Assembly (NCBI GenBank): GCA_034439875.1
Contig: JAWXBG010000247.1
Coordinates: forward strand, 1 to 25,048
Source of the DNA: JAWXBG01 sp034439875
GTDB taxonomy: Bacteria > Bacteroidota > Bacteroidia > Flavobacteriales_D > Sanyastnellaceae
Length of the DNA: 25,048 nt
Direction of reading: 5' to 3'
Made by a program: the position numbers and the translations under genes. The stretch's first letter is position 1; each line of letters opens with the position of its first letter. Below, piece after piece: positions 8,886-16,890 of this stretch. Under the pieces are notes generated by a model, which saw nothing but the letters and a program-made list of their open reading frames with translations, did no database searches and had not been told where the DNA came from.

Positions 8886-9869
8886 TCAAAACGCAGGATG
8901 CTTCGGTGTATTATCCAATATCGCTTCAATTTTTAATATCACATCTTTTGTCAGAAATTCCATTTTTTCTGCCGCTTGAAGGTTTTCGAGCAATTGTGAC
9001 TCCTTGCTAGCTCCGAGAATTACGGTTGACACATTTTCATTTGCCAAACACCAAGTAATTGCAAGATGAGGAAGGCTTATCCCGATTTCTGAAGCAAGAT
9101 TTCCTAGCTTCTTGGTCTTTTCAATGTTCTCCTCAACAATTAAACGTTCTGAAAGCCAACTCAACTCGCCTCTCGTTAATCTGGAATTTTCGGGAATTCC
9201 TTCGTTGTATTTCCCTGTCAGGAAACCACTGGCTAAAGGACTCCAAATGGTAGTGCCTAATCCAACCGTTTTATAAATATGAGCGTATTCAACTTCTACC
9301 TTATCACGGGTAAACATGTTGTATTGTGGTTGCTCCATTGTTGGACCTATCAAATGATTCTGACGAGCGAACATGTGTGCTTCCATGATCTCTTGTGCGC
9401 TCCATTCACTCGTTCCCCAGTAAAGTATTTTTCCTTGTGTGATCAAATTGTGCATCGACCATACTGTTTCTTCAATGGGTGTCTCTTTATCTGGACGATG
9501 ACAGAAATACAAATCGAGGTAGTCAACCTTCAACCGTTTCATCGCATCATGACAAGCTTCTACTATATGTTTTCGGTGCAATCCGCGTTGTGTAGGTAAT
9601 TTTCCCCCTGCTCCAAAAAAGACTTTACTGGAAACTAAATATGTATCGCGCGCCCATTGCTTTTTGTGCAAAATATCGCCCATCACTTCTTCGCTCTTTC
9701 CGGCCGCATATACTTCGGCATTATCGAAAAAGTTGACTCCATGTTCATATGCAATGTCCATCAAACGCTCGCTGATACCCGATTCTATTTGGTTGGCAAA
9801 AGTGATCCAAGATCCAAAAGATAGCTCACTTACCTTAATACCCGATTTTCCAAGATTTCTATAGTTCAT
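8886..9869 (-). CDS. Aldo/keto reductase, Kv-beta-like subgroup
   Basis: A 327-residue NADPH-dependent aldo/keto reductase with the catalytic tetrad visible: Asp49 and Tyr54 (FFDNAEVYAAG), Lys82 (SSKVFFG) and His124 (DLYFCHRPD). GTSEWSAQEI, WSPLASGFLTGKYN and the cofactor segment VILGASKESQLLENL match the family that includes YghZ and the beta subunits of voltage-gated K+ channels. I chose the ATG at 9869, because it begins the conserved MNYRNLGKSGIKVSELSFGS and follows TATTTTGCACCC, a near -7 element. A longer frame reaches back to 9989 but adds 40 residues that look non-coding. The substrate cannot be told. It is a single gene without an obvious operon. Confidence 0.92.
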   Translation of the reverse strand: MNYRNLGKSGIKVSELSFGSWITFANQIESGISERLMDIAYEHGVNFFDNAEVYAAGKSEEVMGDILHKKQWARDTYLVSSKVFFGAGGKLPTQRGLHRKHIVEACHDAMKRLKVDYLDLYFCHRPDKETPIEETVWSMHNLITQGKILYWGTSEWSAQEIMEAHMFARQNHLIGPTMEQPQYNMFTRDKVEVEYAHIYKTVGLGTTIWSPLASGFLTGKYNEGIPENSRLTRGELSWLSERLIVEENIEKTKKLGNLASEIGISLPHLAITWCLANENVSTVILGASKESQLLENLQAAEKMEFLTKDVILKIEAILDNTPKHPAF

Positions 9870-10150
9870 GGGTGCAAAATACCCCGAAATCAACCGACAA
9901 CACTGAGCAAATCCATACAAACTCGAAAAAATGGTTCTCTTGTGAGGTTTTCTGAATGCTTCACACAATAAATAACGAATAAAGTCCATTGTGATTGCGG
10001 TATCAGTGTTTCATTTTCGTTTTTTAGGCGGTTTCACAAAACCTGACTTATCCCCCTTTGCGCACAAGAAGTGTTTTGAGTGTAATGCGCTGAAGGATGA
10101 AACAGGTTTTTAGAGGTCCCCTTCAATCAACATTTATCATCTTTGCCTAC

Positions 10151-10934
10151 ATGAAGTTCTGGAAAAAAATTGTGCTTTTATTAAGTATTCTGCTTGTGGT
10201 TGGTTCGGCAGGAGCATGGTTCTTGACCCATTCGAATTATTCAATTGTAGACACGGAGAGAAAAGTGGGGGATGCAATCGACTCACTGGATAGAGTACCT
10301 GTTTATTTCAACGGAAGTGTTTCTCACGTACTTGAGCGCAATGTGGCAAAAGATGGATACAATCTCGGTTTGAAATAAATGTGTCGAATTCGTCAAAAGG
10401 CATTATTACGCAAATCTGAATCACAAAATGCCCGACAGTTATGGTCATGCCAAAGATTTTTTCAAAAAGGGAATAAAAGATGGTGACCTTAATTCTCAAA
10501 GAAATTTGACGCAATACTCCAATCCCTCTGCGACAAAACCAAAGGTAAAAGATCTGATTATTTTTGATGGCAATGGATTTAATCCTTATGGTCACGTAGC
10601 TATCGTTTCGAAAGTGTCGGAAACCGAAATTGAAATCACCAAGCAGAATCCAGGGCCCAATGCACCTTCGAGAGAGAGATTTTTATTAAACCTAAAATCC
10701 GCATTGGAAATCTATTGCAGCGCTAACCCCCTTTGATATCAAGCACTTTCTCGATTTTCATTCTTGATGTATGGATATACACCATCAAATAAAAATCTTG
10801 CGAGAGCACTTGGTATCTTTGGGGTTTAGCACTTCATAGCGAATCCCAATGCGGATTCTGGGTTAAAGTATAACAATGGAAAATGGAAAATCGGGGCTGG
10901 CGAAATGTTGGGGTATCTTCGGAAAAACCCATGA
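10151..10934 (+). pseudogene. CHAP-domain cysteine peptidase, frameshifted and interrupted by a fold-back element
   Basis: The start MKFWKKIVLLLSILLVVGSA gives a membrane anchor or signal peptide, followed by a linker. The frame shifts around 10369-10378, just before the catalytic Cys motif KCVEFVKRHYY, and continues through DSYGHAKDFF to the catalytic His segment PYGHVAIVSKV and QNPGPNAPSRERF. There a 177-bp insertion (element plus one TTAA) interrupts the gene. Its tail KYNNGKWKIGAGEMLGYLRK resumes in the same frame at 10863 and stops at TGA 10932. CHAP proteins are amidases or endopeptidases acting on peptidoglycan. Removing the insertion and correcting one frameshift would restore a gene of about 200 codons. 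It is non-functional as read. Confidence 0.8.
10690..10862. mobile_element. 173-bp fold-back/MITE-like element flanked by TTAA
   Basis: The left end ACCTAAAATCCGCATTGG and right end CCAATGCGGATTCTGGG are terminal inverted repeats, with a perfect AATCCGCATTGG core. TTAA lies directly outside each end (10686-10689 and 10863-10866), consistent with a target-site duplication. The interior is one long imperfect palindrome: GCGCTAACCCCCTTTGATAT on the left pairs with the complement of GGTATCTTTGGGGTTTAGCA on the right, and the turn is near 10770-10785. It has no coding capacity. Its insertion splits the CHAP gene in frame. The right terminal sequence recurs at 19714-19735 at the start of the tandem array. 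Confidence 0.75.
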
Positions 10935-11068
10935 AATCTTGACCGCATTTCCGTTCATTCAAAAAATGTCCAAAAAATCAATACCCTGTTCCAATGCGAT
11001 GAATTCCAATGACCCAGCTACCTTGAAACATCGATTTTTTTCATTATACTCCTTCAAAATGTAATTCT

Positions 11069-11479
11069 ATGCTTTATCCAATATCAATTACTCTTCATGT
11101 ATATCTCTGTATTTGCAACATCAGTAGTAGCCAAGGTCATATAGATCAAATCAAAAATCAGTTTTACCACGATTTTGCTTCTCAAGTAAATTGCGATAGC
11201 TTGACGCGAGACAATCTTTCCGCTCGAATTTGCACTAACCTTTCCTTTCAGCATCTCGATTCATTGCTTGTCAATGAATACAATATTCTACTTTCAAAAT
11301 ACAACACAATAAACACTCTACTAGCTGATAAATTTGTACAATCTCAAGAAATTTGGCGAGAATTGAGACATTGGGATTGTAATATTGAGTCATCAGAATT
11401 CGGAGAGGCTTCTTTGGCTTCTATCTCTTATCTAGATTGCCCTAAAGAAAAAACCTTGTTGCGGGTAAGTGAATTGTAA
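11069..11479 (+). CDS. Secreted LprI-like (DUF1311) small protein
   Basis: The 136-residue protein has a hydrophobic start and likely signal peptide (MLYPISITLHVYLCICNISS). The mature part has the spacing of LprI/DUF1311 domains: paired cysteines (CDSLTRDNLSARIC), DSLLVNEYNILLSKY, then FVQSQEIWRELRHWDC, a Gly-containing stretch, and YLDCPKEKTLLRVSEL. LprI of mycobacteria is a lysozyme-inhibiting lipoprotein. Other family members are uncharacterised, so inhibition of lysozyme here is only an inference. It lies 134 bp after the broken CHAP gene and 16 bp before the dehydrogenase gene. I saw no clear promoter. The ATG is supported by the signal peptide. Confidence 0.65.
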   Translation: MLYPISITLHVYLCICNISSSQGHIDQIKNQFYHDFASQVNCDSLTRDNLSARICTNLSFQHLDSLLVNEYNILLSKYNTINTLLADKFVQSQEIWRELRHWDCNIESSEFGEASLASISYLDCPKEKTLLRVSEL

Positions 11480-11495
11480 AAACGAATAAAATCGC

Positions 11496-12188
11496 TTGAA
11501 GAAAAGTAAAACGATATTAATTACCGGTTCGACCAAAGGAATTGGATTTGAGATTGCTCGACAGTTGCTCGATCTTGGTCATAACGTGATTATAAGCGGT
11601 CGAGACGAAGAAAGACTACTGCTAGCTGCATCAAAACTTACCACTTTTTCTGAGCAATTAGAAACACTTTTGATGGATGTTAGCAAACAAGAAAGTATCG
11701 AATCAGCCGCAGATCAATTCCAAAAGTCAATAGATGTTCTTATAAACAATGCAGCTATTTTGTTAAAGGAAGATCATTCCATTCACAAGCAAAGTAACGA
11801 TATCCTATTTCAAACTCTTCAGACCAATGGTTACGGTTCTTTAAATGTGAGTCGTGCATTTTTGCGACATATAAATTCTCCGGGAAGGATCATCAACATT
11901 TCAAGTGGTGGCGGATCAATGAGCGATCCTGTAGGCGGCTGGGCGCCGGCTTACTGTGTTTCAAAAAGTTTGTTGAATGCATTTACTCGTCAACTAGCAA
12001 ATGAATTGATTGATGAAAATATTGCGGTCAATGCTGTATGTCCTGGATGGGTGAAAACCGATATGGGAGGAAGTGGAGCAAGCAGGTCCGCAGAACACGG
12101 CGCGGCAACACCGGTATGGTTAGCTGTTGAAGCAGATCAATTGTTGACAGGAAATTTCTTTAGAGATAAAAAGGAGATACCATGGTGA
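11496..12188 (+). CDS. Short-chain dehydrogenase/reductase (SDR)
   Basis: A 230-residue classical SDR with a Rossmann fold. The cofactor motif TGSTKGIG is at residues 10-17, and Arg36 after the second strand favours NADP(H). NNAA is at 84-87, the catalytic serine lies in INISSGGGS (about 137), and Tyr153 and Lys157 form YCVSK. The segment VNAVCPGWVKTDMGG is typical, and the C-terminus aligns with carbonyl-reductase-type SDRs. The only possible start is TTG at 11496, since TAA at 11487-11489 closes the frame upstream. The substrate is unknown. It lies 16 bp behind the LprI-like gene, so co-transcription is likely. Confidence 0.9.
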   Translation: MKKSKTILITGSTKGIGFEIARQLLDLGHNVIISGRDEERLLLAASKLTTFSEQLETLLMDVSKQESIESAADQFQKSIDVLINNAAILLKEDHSIHKQSNDILFQTLQTNGYGSLNVSRAFLRHINSPGRIINISSGGGSMSDPVGGWAPAYCVSKSLLNAFTRQLANELIDENIAVNAVCPGWVKTDMGGSGASRSAEHGAATPVWLAVEADQLLTGNFFRDKKEIPW

Positions 12189-12235
12189 AGAAAGTTGGCT
12201 ACCGAGAACTTTGAATGGTTGTGATTTGATCTAGA

Positions 12236-12252
12236 TGTCATTCTTAATGACA
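12236..12252. promoter_or_regulatory. Perfect 17-bp inverted repeat upstream of the unknown small gene
   Basis: TGTCATTCTTAATGACA has 7-bp arms and a 3-bp centre. It lies 48 bp after the SDR stop and 77 bp before the start at 12330. The size and geometry suit an operator, but no regulator is evident nearby. It has no U-tract, so a terminator is unlikely. Confidence 0.35.
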
Positions 12253-12329
12253 ACATAACCCGAACTATACATTCAGGTAATAATATTGAAACTACTTTGT
12301 ATTGTTAAGAATTCTCTCCGAATATCAAT

Positions 12330-12851
12330 ATGAAAACTCTCAATTCAAACTTGAATCTTCCACTCAAATGGATATCTGACGGCAATGAAGCTATACTTCG
12401 TGCCGCAGACAAACCTATCGTAGTGATGAACGAATTTTCTGCAGGAAATGCATTATTCAATTTCGATGGATTTGCGTATTCTATAAAAAAAACTGGAACA
12501 TGGAACAGCACAGTAACCATCGAACGCGAAGGCACTGTGATCAGCACAATGAAGACAAGTTTCTTCAAAAATACTGGCCTAATTGAGATGGCAAATGGCA
12601 ATCAGTATACCTGTCGGGTTAAGAATGCACCTCTTGTGAAACTCTACTTTAGTGATTCCAATCACAAAGAAATTCTCTATTACAAACTAGATGCTTCCTC
12701 ATCGCCAAGAACTTTATTCGAGATTGTAGATTCTTCTATCAACGACTATGATCTAGTGATGTTACTTGTGCTAGGTTGCTTTCTTTTTCGCGGAATGGTA
12801 AAAGAAAGTGACGATGCCAATTTGATCATATTACTTGCCGCAGGAGCCTAA
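12330..12851 (+). CDS. Conserved-looking protein of unknown function, beta-rich with hydrophobic tail
   Basis: The 173 residues have alternating beta-strand character (GFAYSIKKTGTWNSTVTIER, STMKTSFFKNTGLIEMANGN, CRVKNAPLVKLYFSD) and end with a hydrophobic helix (YDLVMLLVLGCFLFRGMVKE) and LIILLAAGA. There is no signal peptide. The strand pattern around a central hydrophobic helix faintly recalls tubby C-terminal-like/LURP-one folds, but I cannot establish that from sequence alone. Codon use looks like its neighbours. It stands alone, about 140 bp after the SDR gene. Confidence 0.6.
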   Translation: MKTLNSNLNLPLKWISDGNEAILRAADKPIVVMNEFSAGNALFNFDGFAYSIKKTGTWNSTVTIEREGTVISTMKTSFFKNTGLIEMANGNQYTCRVKNAPLVKLYFSDSNHKEILYYKLDASSSPRTLFEIVDSSINDYDLVMLLVLGCFLFRGMVKESDDANLIILLAAGA

Positions 12852-13050
12852 AAAAAAGTAGAGCCTCATACTCTAAAATTCTCCGATTATTGGATATTTG
12901 GTTACTTCCTGAAAAGATTCATCAGTCCACCAGGATTTTGTAACAATGCTGCATACAAACTAGTCCACACCATTTTTTCCTGCATTGCGCATTTGAAGTA
13001 AGAGGGGACCTCTATAGTTTGCTCCATCAAGTCCGATCTTGGTCCGAACT

Positions 13051-13078
13051 TTGTCATACTCACAATACACTAACTTTG
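13051..13078 (+). promoter_or_regulatory. Bacteroidota sigma-A type promoter of the PorE-like gene
   Basis: TTG at 13051-13053 and TAACTTTG at 13071-13078 are 17 bp apart, a match to the -33 TTG / -7 TAnnTTTG promoter of this phylum. Transcription would begin near 13085, giving a leader of about 30 nt before the ATG at 13117. This rules out the longer TTG-started frame from 13039. The rest of the 12852-13116 gap shows no gene. Confidence 0.65.
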
Positions 13079-13116
13079 CCATCTCAGCGTTGAAACCCTG
13101 CAAGGAAAACTCAATT

Positions 13117-15144
13117 ATGGTTCGAAACCTCATCATATTCTGGATTTGCCTCTTCTATGGACTTTCGTCTTTAGCCCAAAACGGATGTGAATACGAAGCG
13201 TCTTCCAAAATTCAAAAGCTTCTAGACCAGAGCAAGGAAACTAAAAAGTACGATAGTAAGGAGCGACTCGAGTTCTTGGAAAGTGCCCTCGAAGAAGACC
13301 CCAAATGTTTGCCTTGCCTGATGCGCATAGGTGAAATGGAATTTTTACTTGCAAAAAGATCTGGGGCCTCATTTGTCAATTCAGAAAAATATTTTGAACA
13401 GCTCGCCGAAATATGCGACAACTATCACAGTGAAATGTATTACTTCTTGGGTGCTATGTATTATGCGGATAGCAAATACACTGAAGCCAAAAAGTACTTC
13501 GATAAATTCATGAAATTTCCGGATGATGATCCATCAAAGTTTGAAAAAGACTACGATAAAAAATACGATGAAGTAAAAGAAGCACTCTCCTCGGTGGAGG
13601 CATACGCCGAAGTATTCGAAAACACAGTGGATTTCAAACCATTGAAAGTTTCCGGCGTTAGCTCAAACAACGACGACAACTTCCCCGTGATCTCGCCCGA
13701 CGGGGAAATTATGTTTTTCACCAGAAATTCTTTCAAACAAGCTAAGGGGGATCTTGTAACCAAAATGATTGAGGAGTTTTCGTGGAGTAAACGAAACGAC
13801 ATCAATGCCACTTTCGATAATGGTGCGGCGCTTCCCCCTCCTTTTAACAGAGGAACAAATTGCGGAGGAGCCACCATTTCTGTGGACAACCGAGAACTAA
13901 TTGTTGCGATGAAAAATCCAACGCCAAAGAACCCCGAGAATTTCGACCTCTTTCGAACACGGTATAGTATGTACACAGAAAACGGGGAGCGAAAATATAA
14001 TTGGGGTGAACTCGAAAATCTGGGTACGAATATAAATACTGAACTGGGATGGGAAAGCCAACCTTCATTGAGTGGCGACGGACAGATATTATTTTTCTGC
14101 GGTGTTCGCGCCGACTGTTTAAAAGACGGGAGCGGTAATCCAACACATGATCTTTTTTTGAGTAAACGGCAGGAAGATGGAACATGGGGAACCGCACAAA
14201 ACATGGGTCCAGGAATCAACACTACCAAACATGAAAAGGGTCCATTTATGCACAGCGATTCGCGCACTTTGTACTTTTCTTCGAACGGATTAATTGGTGC
14301 GGGAGGGATGGACTTTTTCTATTGCAAAATGAATGATGACTTTTCCTTTACAAAACCAAAAAATATTGGAGTCCCGATAAATAGTGAAGGAGATGAAGTT
14401 GGAATTGTAGTAAGTTCAGATGGCGAGGTAGCTTATTTCGCAGCACGCAATTTCATGAACAATAAAGGATGGGATATCTATCAGTTCAAAATGCCCGAGC
14501 AGGCCAAACCGGAAAAAGTATTGATCTTAAAAGGAGATGTGCTTAAAGATGACGGAACGCCACCTGCAACTGCCAAGGTAGAAATCAAATACGCGCAGAG
14601 CCAAGAGGTGCAAAAAGTAGATGTAAATTCAGATGATGGATCATATGCCGCTGTAGTAAAAATTTCGAAAAAAGAAGATGTGACGGTTAGTGTAAAAGGT
14701 GATGATATAGCTTTCAACAGCAGAGTCATATCGAGGGTTAATAGTGATCTAAGTCCAGCCGTAACGAAACTCAATATGAAAACTGAAGAGTTGTTAGAAA
14801 ACAAACCTTTTGTGATCAATGATATTTACTACTCTACAAATAAGGCAGAAATTGAGTCGAATTCCACTCTAATTCTCGACGAATTTGCTGCTTATCTGTT
14901 GGAGCATCCAACTATGACCATCGAAATCAGGGGACATACAGACGACATTGGCAATGATCAGACTAACTTTGCGCTGAGCGCCGACCGAGCTTTTGAAGTA
15001 CTGAAATATTTGAGTTCAAAAGGAGTTCCGGGAAAAAATATGACAGCAAAAGGGTTTGGGGAAACCAAACCTGTTTCGCCAAACACAACAGAAGAAAGTC
15101 GTGCTCTAAATAGAAGAACAGAATTTGTGATTAAAAGTCTTTGA
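13117..15144 (+). CDS. PorE-like OmpA-family protein (TPR, PD40 propeller, CRD, OmpA domain)
   Basis: The 675-residue protein starts with a signal peptide ending in SSLAQ. Its layout is TPR-like helices (about 45-140), WD40-like PD40 blades (PVISPDGEIMFFTRNS about 189, QPSLSGDGQILFFCG about 315, FMHSDSRTLYFSSNG about 374, VVSSDGEVAYFAARN about 428), a carboxypeptidase-regulatory-like domain (LKGDVLKDDGTPP about 468-550), and a C-terminal OmpA peptidoglycan-binding domain (INDIYYSTNKAEI, IEIRGHTDDIG about 605, NRRTEF). This is the architecture of PorE, which tethers the T9SS to peptidoglycan in Porphyromonas. No lipobox is evident at the cleavage site, whereas PorE is a lipoprotein, so equivalence is uncertain, and Bacteroidota carry several such paralogues. 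AAGGAAAAC lies 10-15 bp before the ATG. Its stop overlaps the tsaD start. Confidence 0.85.
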   Translation: MVRNLIIFWICLFYGLSSLAQNGCEYEASSKIQKLLDQSKETKKYDSKERLEFLESALEEDPKCLPCLMRIGEMEFLLAKRSGASFVNSEKYFEQLAEICDNYHSEMYYFLGAMYYADSKYTEAKKYFDKFMKFPDDDPSKFEKDYDKKYDEVKEALSSVEAYAEVFENTVDFKPLKVSGVSSNNDDNFPVISPDGEIMFFTRNSFKQAKGDLVTKMIEEFSWSKRNDINATFDNGAALPPPFNRGTNCGGATISVDNRELIVAMKNPTPKNPENFDLFRTRYSMYTENGERKYNWGELENLGTNINTELGWESQPSLSGDGQILFFCGVRADCLKDGSGNPTHDLFLSKRQEDGTWGTAQNMGPGINTTKHEKGPFMHSDSRTLYFSSNGLIGAGGMDFFYCKMNDDFSFTKPKNIGVPINSEGDEVGIVVSSDGEVAYFAARNFMNNKGWDIYQFKMPEQAKPEKVLILKGDVLKDDGTPPATAKVEIKYAQSQEVQKVDVNSDDGSYAAVVKISKKEDVTVSVKGDDIAFNSRVISRVNSDLSPAVTKLNMKTEELLENKPFVINDIYYSTNKAEIESNSTLILDEFAAYLLEHPTMTIEIRGHTDDIGNDQTNFALSADRAFEVLKYLSSKGVPGKNMTAKGFGETKPVSPNTTEESRALNRRTEFVIKSL

Positions 15145-16169
15145 ATCTCGAACCCGTCATACTAGCCATCGAAAGTAGTTGCGATGAAACATCAGCAGCA
15201 GTATTAATTGGACGCAAAGTCCTTTCAAATATCATTGCGGGCCAAACCGTTCATGAGAAATATGGAGGAGTGGTACCTGAGCTTGCCAGTCGTGCCCATC
15301 AGTCGAACATTGTGCCGGTTGTTCATCAAGCATTGACGGAAGCCAATCTCAAATTGCCTGATATAGATGCGATAGCATACACTCGCGGCCCGGGATTGCT
15401 CGGTTCCCTGATGGTTGGGAGTAGTTTTGCTAAATCGCTTTCCATGACTCTAGGTACACCCATCATAGGGGTGAACCACATGCAGGCCCATATTCTTGCT
15501 CATTTTATTGAGGGGCAAAAACATGGGAAAACCCCTTCATTTCCGTTGCTTTGTTTAACCGTTAGCGGAGGGCATACACAAATCGTTTTGGTGAGGTCGC
15601 CATCTGACATGAAAATAGTTGGTGAAACTATAGACGATGCTGCCGGCGAAGCATTTGACAAAGCAGCGAAAGTACTTGGCCTTCCCTATCCTGGTGGGCC
15701 TTTGGTAGACCGACATTCGAAAGACGGTGATTCAATGAAATATAAGTTTACCACTCCCCGACTCGAAGGATTGGACTATAGTTTTAGTGGGTTGAAGACT
15801 TCATTGCTCTATTTTTTGAGAGACAACAGCAAAGACGAAACGTTCGTTCAACAAGAACTTGCAAATATCTGCGCAAGCTATCAGCGCACATTGGTGGACT
15901 ACCTTTTAATACAACTTGAAAAGGCTGCAAAACAACAAGGTATTGCAGAGTTGTGCATAGCTGGTGGAGTTAGCGCCAACTCAGAGTTGCGATCTAAGTT
16001 TTTAAAGATGTGCGACAACAATGGTTGGAAAGGATATATACCCGACTTTACATATTGCACAGACAATGCCGGTATGATTGGCATAGCCGCCTACTTCAAG
16101 TATTTGAACCAAGATTTTTCAGAACTGTCAGATTCGCCTATGGCAAGAATCGATTGGGGTAGATTATGA
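15141..16169 (+). CDS. tsaD: tRNA N6-threonylcarbamoyladenosine transferase subunit TsaD
   Basis: TsaD (formerly Gcp/YgjD) transfers the threonylcarbamoyl group to A37 of ANN-decoding tRNAs, with TsaB and TsaE. At 342 residues it has normal length. It begins with ILAIESSCDETSAAV (about 7-21), has the metal-binding HMQAH (His113, His117), an ASKH-fold phosphate segment LTVSGGHTQ, DDAAGEAFDKAAK, and a C-terminal AGGVSANSELR and TDNAGMIG. The only start that keeps the N-terminus is the TTG at 15141, whose last bases form the TGA of the PorE-like gene (TTGA), so translation is probably coupled. It converges on the SRPBCC gene with overlapping stop codons. Confidence 0.95.
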   Translation: MNLEPVILAIESSCDETSAAVLIGRKVLSNIIAGQTVHEKYGGVVPELASRAHQSNIVPVVHQALTEANLKLPDIDAIAYTRGPGLLGSLMVGSSFAKSLSMTLGTPIIGVNHMQAHILAHFIEGQKHGKTPSFPLLCLTVSGGHTQIVLVRSPSDMKIVGETIDDAAGEAFDKAAKVLGLPYPGGPLVDRHSKDGDSMKYKFTTPRLEGLDYSFSGLKTSLLYFLRDNSKDETFVQQELANICASYQRTLVDYLLIQLEKAAKQQGIAELCIAGGVSANSELRSKFLKMCDNNGWKGYIPDFTYCTDNAGMIGIAAYFKYLNQDFSELSDSPMARIDWGRL

Positions 16170-16574
16170 AAGAACTTTCTGAGTAAGAAAGTCTGTCAAT
16201 GGTCCCCAATATACCTTCTTCCAACCTTCGGTCAATCTTCCGCTATGCTCTTCAGGAACGCCCAGATGATTGAAGTTGATTCGGGTTCCATGTTCGATTT
16301 TTTCAAGTTCGATGTTTACGATGGTGTAAACTCCTTCCCCCATCTCCTTCTGACTCCAAGCCTGAACAATTTTTTCGTTTTTCTTCAGGTAAATATTGAA
16401 TCCAGAATTCGCTCCATCGCAAGTCTCAAATTCACCGCCAACTTCTTTCGAAATATGGGCGCTCATTCCAGTAAACTTTGCATGTAGTTTTTCATCTATC
16501 AGGCACTTATAGACATCTGATATGGATGCGTCTATTTCTACTACCTGAAATATATTATCGGTTTTGATTTTCAT
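16164..16574 (-). CDS. SRPBCC/AHSA1-type ligand-binding protein
   Basis: From the ATG at 16574 the product is about 136 residues, starting MKIKTDNIFQVVEIDASISD. The features VYKCLIDEKLHAKFTGMSAH, GGEFETCDG, IVQAWSQKEMGEG, INFNHLGVPEEH and WKKVYWGPLTDFL are those of the START-like SRPBCC fold, AHSA1 (activator of Hsp90 ATPase homologue) branch. Such proteins bind hydrophobic ligands, and the function here is unknown. AAAGGAA about 10 bp upstream is a good ribosome binding site, so I reject the longer frame from 16670. The stop TAA (16166-16164) overlaps the tsaD stop head-on. Confidence 0.85.
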   Translation of the reverse strand: MKIKTDNIFQVVEIDASISDVYKCLIDEKLHAKFTGMSAHISKEVGGEFETCDGANSGFNIYLKKNEKIVQAWSQKEMGEGVYTIVNIELEKIEHGTRINFNHLGVPEEHSGRLTEGWKKVYWGPLTDFLTQKVLS

Positions 16575-16890
16575 TTCACATTTCCTTTTGTTACAAGCGC
16601 TCTGGCCTTCCAGCAGACCAAAGAGAACGTAAAAGTAAATTGAAGTATCCTGAGGTCGACAAGTGTGCATAATTATTTGCCTACAAATTCACATACTTGT
16701 TGATTTACAGCGACTTATGAACTAGCTTCATTTGAATCCTATACAAAATAAAATGCACTTCCAAGAACAGAGGTCATTTTCAGAACGTCGCAGGATTAAC
16801 AACTATGGAAATAAATACTTTAGAAAGACCATTTAGAACAGAACCTATTCGCTACTTTTACTGTTCTTTTACGAATTGCTACATCCCTGA
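16575..16890. other. Divergent intergenic region with a possible short leader reading frame
   Basis: These 316 bp separate the SRPBCC gene (minus) from the T9SS type B gene (plus). No exact TAnnTTTG element was found on the plus strand. ATG at 16804 opens a 29-codon frame (MEINTLERPFRTEPIRYFYC...) ending in TGA at 16892-16894, which overlaps the TTG start of the large gene as TTGA. It may be a leader that couples translation, or chance. Nothing else is recognisable. Confidence 0.3.

Noticed and set aside
9870..9989. 40-residue N-terminal extension of the aldo/keto reductase
   Set aside because: The conserved family start is at 9869 with a -7-like element just before it; the extension has no family similarity.
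10876..11064. 62-codon plus-strand frame after the CHAP gene
   Set aside because: It overlaps the CHAP C-terminal tail in a different frame and has no promoter or ribosome binding site.
12852..12880. Terminator hairpin TAGAG/CTCTA after the 12330 gene
   Set aside because: The arms are only 5 bp and no U-tract follows on the plus strand.
13551..14267. 238-codon minus-strand reading frame
   Set aside because: It lies wholly opposite the PorE-like gene, whose PD40 motifs are clear; its peptide has no recognisable domain.
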